A stretch of DNA of 64,000 nucleotides from NCBI GenBank assembly GCA_027943335.1, contig BSBK01008415.1:62001-126000 (forward strand), written 5' to 3'. How positions within the stretch are numbered: position 1 is the stretch's first letter; every line of letters starts with the position of its first letter. A program made the translations under genes and the position numbers. Below, one piece after another: positions 60,706 to 64,000 of the stretch. The notes beneath the pieces are model-generated. The model was given only the letters and a program-made list of their open reading frames with translations. It was not told where the DNA came from and did not search any database. The DNA comes from Chamaecyparis obtusa. Taxonomy: Eukaryota > Streptophyta > Pinopsida > Cupressales > Cupressaceae.

Positions 60706-63174
60706 ATTTTATTACTTTGGACTACTGATGCTCGAGTTAGTGTGCATGAAAGAAAACCATGAAATTTTTTGGAGAATCAGGGCTAAACACATGTGAATTA
60801 AGTAAGCCAAGGTTTAATCTAATAAGGGATTGAAACCTCGTTGTAATGTGATCTTTGTTGTAAACATAATTTGAATGTGTGTTAGTAGTTTAAATTCATG
60901 TTGTTAATTGGACATGTCATTTGTGAATGTGATATGTATTTTATGGTGTCACTTGACACTTGTATTGTCCATGTGGATGGTGACATGTCAATTAGGGTTT
61001 GGGCATGAATCACCTAACCTTATAGGGTATTATATTAATCCCACTTGCATGTAGATGTCTTGTAGGGATCACATCAAGTTGAAACTCGGATTTGAACTTT
61101 AGAGGTACTTTAGAGGGGTCAAAAGTGACCCTAGAGTGTATTTTTGGCCAAAATTAGCTAACCCTAGGGGGGTACCTTGAGTTGGGGGCTAGTTTTCACC
61201 TATAGGAAAGTCTAGATCACCATTATGGCCCTCCAAAAAGGCTACTTTTCAAAAGTGGCGAAAATGGAGATGGCCACATGTTTCTAACTTGTCCCACACT
61301 CCTTGCTAAACTCACCATTAAGAGGGGGGACAAGAGGTAAGACCAAAGGACTAGAGGGCATGTCTCATTAATTGCTAGACCTTGAGTACATTTTAGAGGT
61401 CTTAGAGAGATTTAGTGGGTGTTCACCCACTCTCTAATATTAGAGACACTTAGGGTTGGAGAAAGGAAAAAGTCAAGGGAAAAAGGATAAGGGCTCTTTT
61501 CAACTACCTTCTTGCCATTTTCTTTGGACAAAGGTTGGTGATTCTTTCTATGAAGGAATGTTTTTTGCATTGCATTATTGATGTTTTGTAGTGTAGAATG
61601 TATATGTGAAATCTTGTATGTAATGTTTATTGTGAATCTTGCTATTGTTGTGTTGGGTTGAGATGTATTTGGATTTTGAATCAATCTTTGTTCATTGATT
61701 TTGGGTTGTTGTTCATGGGAGTAAGGCATCACTCACCCTTTTGGGAAGGTAATTAGTGGCCTTGGGTGAAGGGGTTAGTTGGGCTCTCCATTGTAGTGAG
61801 AGTCTCTTCTCTTGGAGAAGATGGAGAAATTCATGGAGTATGGGCTCCATGAAGCCATGATGTAAATCCTTGTATTTGGGAATGGAAATGACAAAAATTT
61901 GTATATGGAAGGAATGTTAATGTAGCCTTGGAAAGGCATGGAAAACTCTTGTTATAAATTTGTATATGTAATGGCATTCTCCTCCTTGGAAAAGCCCACC
62001 TTCACCCTACTTCAATGGGTTTTGAAAACTCATTTGTGAAGCCATGGTTGGGAGTTTAATGTAGTGTTGTTCATTTATGTGTTTGTGGGCATTTTGTGGT
62101 CTATACCCATTTAGTCTTGATTCTCCAAGCTTGGGGGTGGTCTCCTTGAGACCATGGATGGGAGGTGAGCTCTCCATGGTTCTTCCCCTTTTATTTGCAG
62201 GTTGAGAAGCTATGTTAATGGGAGAAAAAGCTCTTGGAAAGGCCTTCTCCTTGGTGTCTTTGTGGAAGAAAAATATGTTGTGGCATTTTTGTATTCATGT
62301 AAAGGGAAACACTCATATTGTTGATGTGTAGTTGTGTTATTGAATGTATGTCAAGATATAAAGAAAGAGAGATCTTGTTTATTTTAGAATCCTTTTATTG
62401 TTGGTAGGAGGAAATGTAGCATGCTCTAAATAAATGTAAGGATCTTTGTTGAGATCAATTAAGAAAAAGGAAAATTATATTTCTTTTTGTAAGTTTCATT
62501 AAGAAGTATAAGGAGTGAAATTTTGTTCATCTTAGATCTCTTTGTTGGTAGAATAACATCAAACATATCTTCATTGTAATGAAACATGTTGACATTGGTT
62601 ATGAAAGTTGAAATGCAATGTTGTAATTCTTGACTTGATTTAGTATAATGTAGCTCTCAAATCTCATTGGAAAGTAACCCCTCTTGAGATTCATCTCATT
62701 CACCTAAAGTTACCTATTAAACCAAAATTGAGTCCTTATGCTACAACAAAAGAGGGAAAGAAAACAAAAAAAAATAAATGAAATGGTAAATAGAGACCTA
62801 CAGGTCTCTGGAAAATGTATGGGAAATAATTTTCCTTACCACAATCAATTAAATATTATTTCCTATCCCACTTGCAAAAAAAAATATAATAATAGTAATA
62901 TTAAAGGAAGGATAATCAAATCCTTGGTAAGTCAACTTGGGTGGGACCCACCTGGGTCACCACCCAAGGACCCATCAACAAGAGTCCTTCAAAAAAAATT
63001 ATATATATAAAAATAAAAAAATAAAACCTTACCATTCGCATGAGATTATTTCTTTTTATGTTATTAAATTTCAAAAAATATATATTTAAAAAAAATTTAA
63101 GTGGGGCGGGGGGGGTGGACCCCACACCACCCACTCCTTGCCCACGGTAGGCAATTAATTGTTTTATTTTTTAA

Positions 63175-63285
63175 TTTATATAAAAATTTAATTATTAAGT
63201 TTTAATAAATTTATTTAAAATTTTATTAATAAGTTTAATAAATTTATTTAAAGTTTTATTATTAAGTTTTATTAAATACGTTATT
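63175..63285. repeat. degenerate AT-rich tandem repeat
   Basis: Three to four units of AATTTATTTAAA and TTTTATTA with AAGTTTTA, period near 36-40 bases. Confidence 0.55.
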
Positions 63286-64000
63286 TTATTTTCAAGATTC
63301 ATGAGGTCATAATATAATTAAATTTCATTATTTAATTAATAGGCTAAATATTATTTAAGTGCCTAGTTAGGAATGTAATAGTAAACTCTCTTGATATGCG
63401 TTACCTAACGGCAAACTCACTTTAAAAATTAATAGGAAATTTTCCTTATTGAAGTTAGATAAATTACTAATTGAAATCGATGACTTTTAAAATTTATATT
63501 TATGTTATATTGTCCTTAGATGGGTGGAGTATTAGGAAGTTATTGTTGTGGAGCGAAGCGTTAATACCACTTTAATATTAAAATATTGATAATGGGTTTT
63601 TACGTTACACTTCATCTTTTTAAGCTTTAATTACGAAATAAACATATAAGTGGATGCACAAATTTATCATATAAGTAAACTAATGGAATTGAAAACATGG
63701 ATCAAACTTTTATTAACACTCATAAAGTTATTATATTGGATCTAAAATTATAACCTAACTATGTATATCTAGCTCCACACGTCAATGGAATCCAACATTA
63801 AAATTGTACTTGATGAGTTTAGCTTATCTAAATTTAAGTATATAACAATGTAAATGAATTTAATCCATTAGACCAGTTGGGCATATTATACTTTTAAGTA
63901 TCCATTTCAGGCATAATGTAAACGAGATTTTGAAACTAATGATACGCTTGATGAAATGCCCCATACTTGGTAAATGATCTCTTCACCCATAGGAGACGAA

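Larger units (their letters stand above)
60259..64000. other. unclassified AT-rich sequence
   Basis: Only short frames, none recognisable. A sequence such as GTGAGGCCTCACCCCGACCC at its start and G/T-rich text from 61,000 to 62,700 may be further old repeats. 62,930-62,970 has GTGGGACCCACCTGGGT palindromic GC islands. Confidence 0.35.

Noticed and set aside
62930..63135. GC-rich palindromic patch with GGGACCCACC as a possible tRNA or regulatory RNA
   Set aside because: No cloverleaf or conserved tRNA box sequence could be fitted.

Overview
The window looks like repeat-rich intergenic DNA from the nuclear genome of a seed plant. The base composition is AT-rich. Almost everything recognisable is plant LTR retrotransposon: Ty3/gypsy of the Tat type with two RNase H domains, another gypsy gag-protease element, and one Ty1/copia element. 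There are also long (TA)n and TATATG microsatellites and heavily decayed gene pieces. The low gene content and the age of the elements suggest a large gymnosperm-like genome; that is inference, and no marker in the sequence fixes the species. I see no intact cellular gene, rRNA, tRNA or CRISPR array.

Layout: 1-3.4 kb holds a (TA)n tract, one candidate first exon with a clean splice donor (903-1218), and a Gln-codon-rich relic (2.6-2.95 kb). 3.4-9.5 kb is a minus-strand retroelement coding an unknown Ser/Pro/Asp-rich protein. 9.5-11.6 kb has three copies of one LTR in alternating orientation, a long inverted repeat, followed by a Tat dual-RNase H fragment. 12-16 kb holds a 60-bp near-perfect hairpin, a rearranged NOG1 (nucleolar GTPase) pseudogene and a small repeat family. 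17.7-20.2 kb is a copia gag-protease element without polymerase. 20.2-21.2 kb is an LTR-like promoter region with upstream repeats. 21.7-29.6 kb is a minus-strand Tat-like gag-protease element, also without polymerase, interrupted by an acidic coiled-coil coding fragment. 30.6-33.8 kb carries a long unrecognised plus-strand reading frame of about 1,050 codons, broken only by stop codons. 36.4-38.9 kb is a decayed plant mobile domain (PMD) gene whose exon phases still agree; its 3' part is tandemly duplicated up to a (TA)n tract. 42-46 kb is a minus-strand Tat pol (RT, RNase H, second RNase H, integrase). 46.1-60.3 kb is one large plus-strand non-autonomous LTR element whose 5' LTR is split by a complete gag-protease gypsy element (47,179-51,091). 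60.3-64 kb is unclassified AT-rich DNA.

Three themes run through the window. First, coding relics have mostly lost function by stop codons one C-to-T change from CAA, CAG or CGA, as expected for methylated, silenced DNA. Second, most elements keep gag, protease and cis signals (PBS, PPT, LTR) but lack reverse transcriptase and integrase, so they would have depended on partners such as the Tat pol at 42-45 kb. Third, several LTRs carry short repeated or palindromic motif arrays upstream of their promoters.
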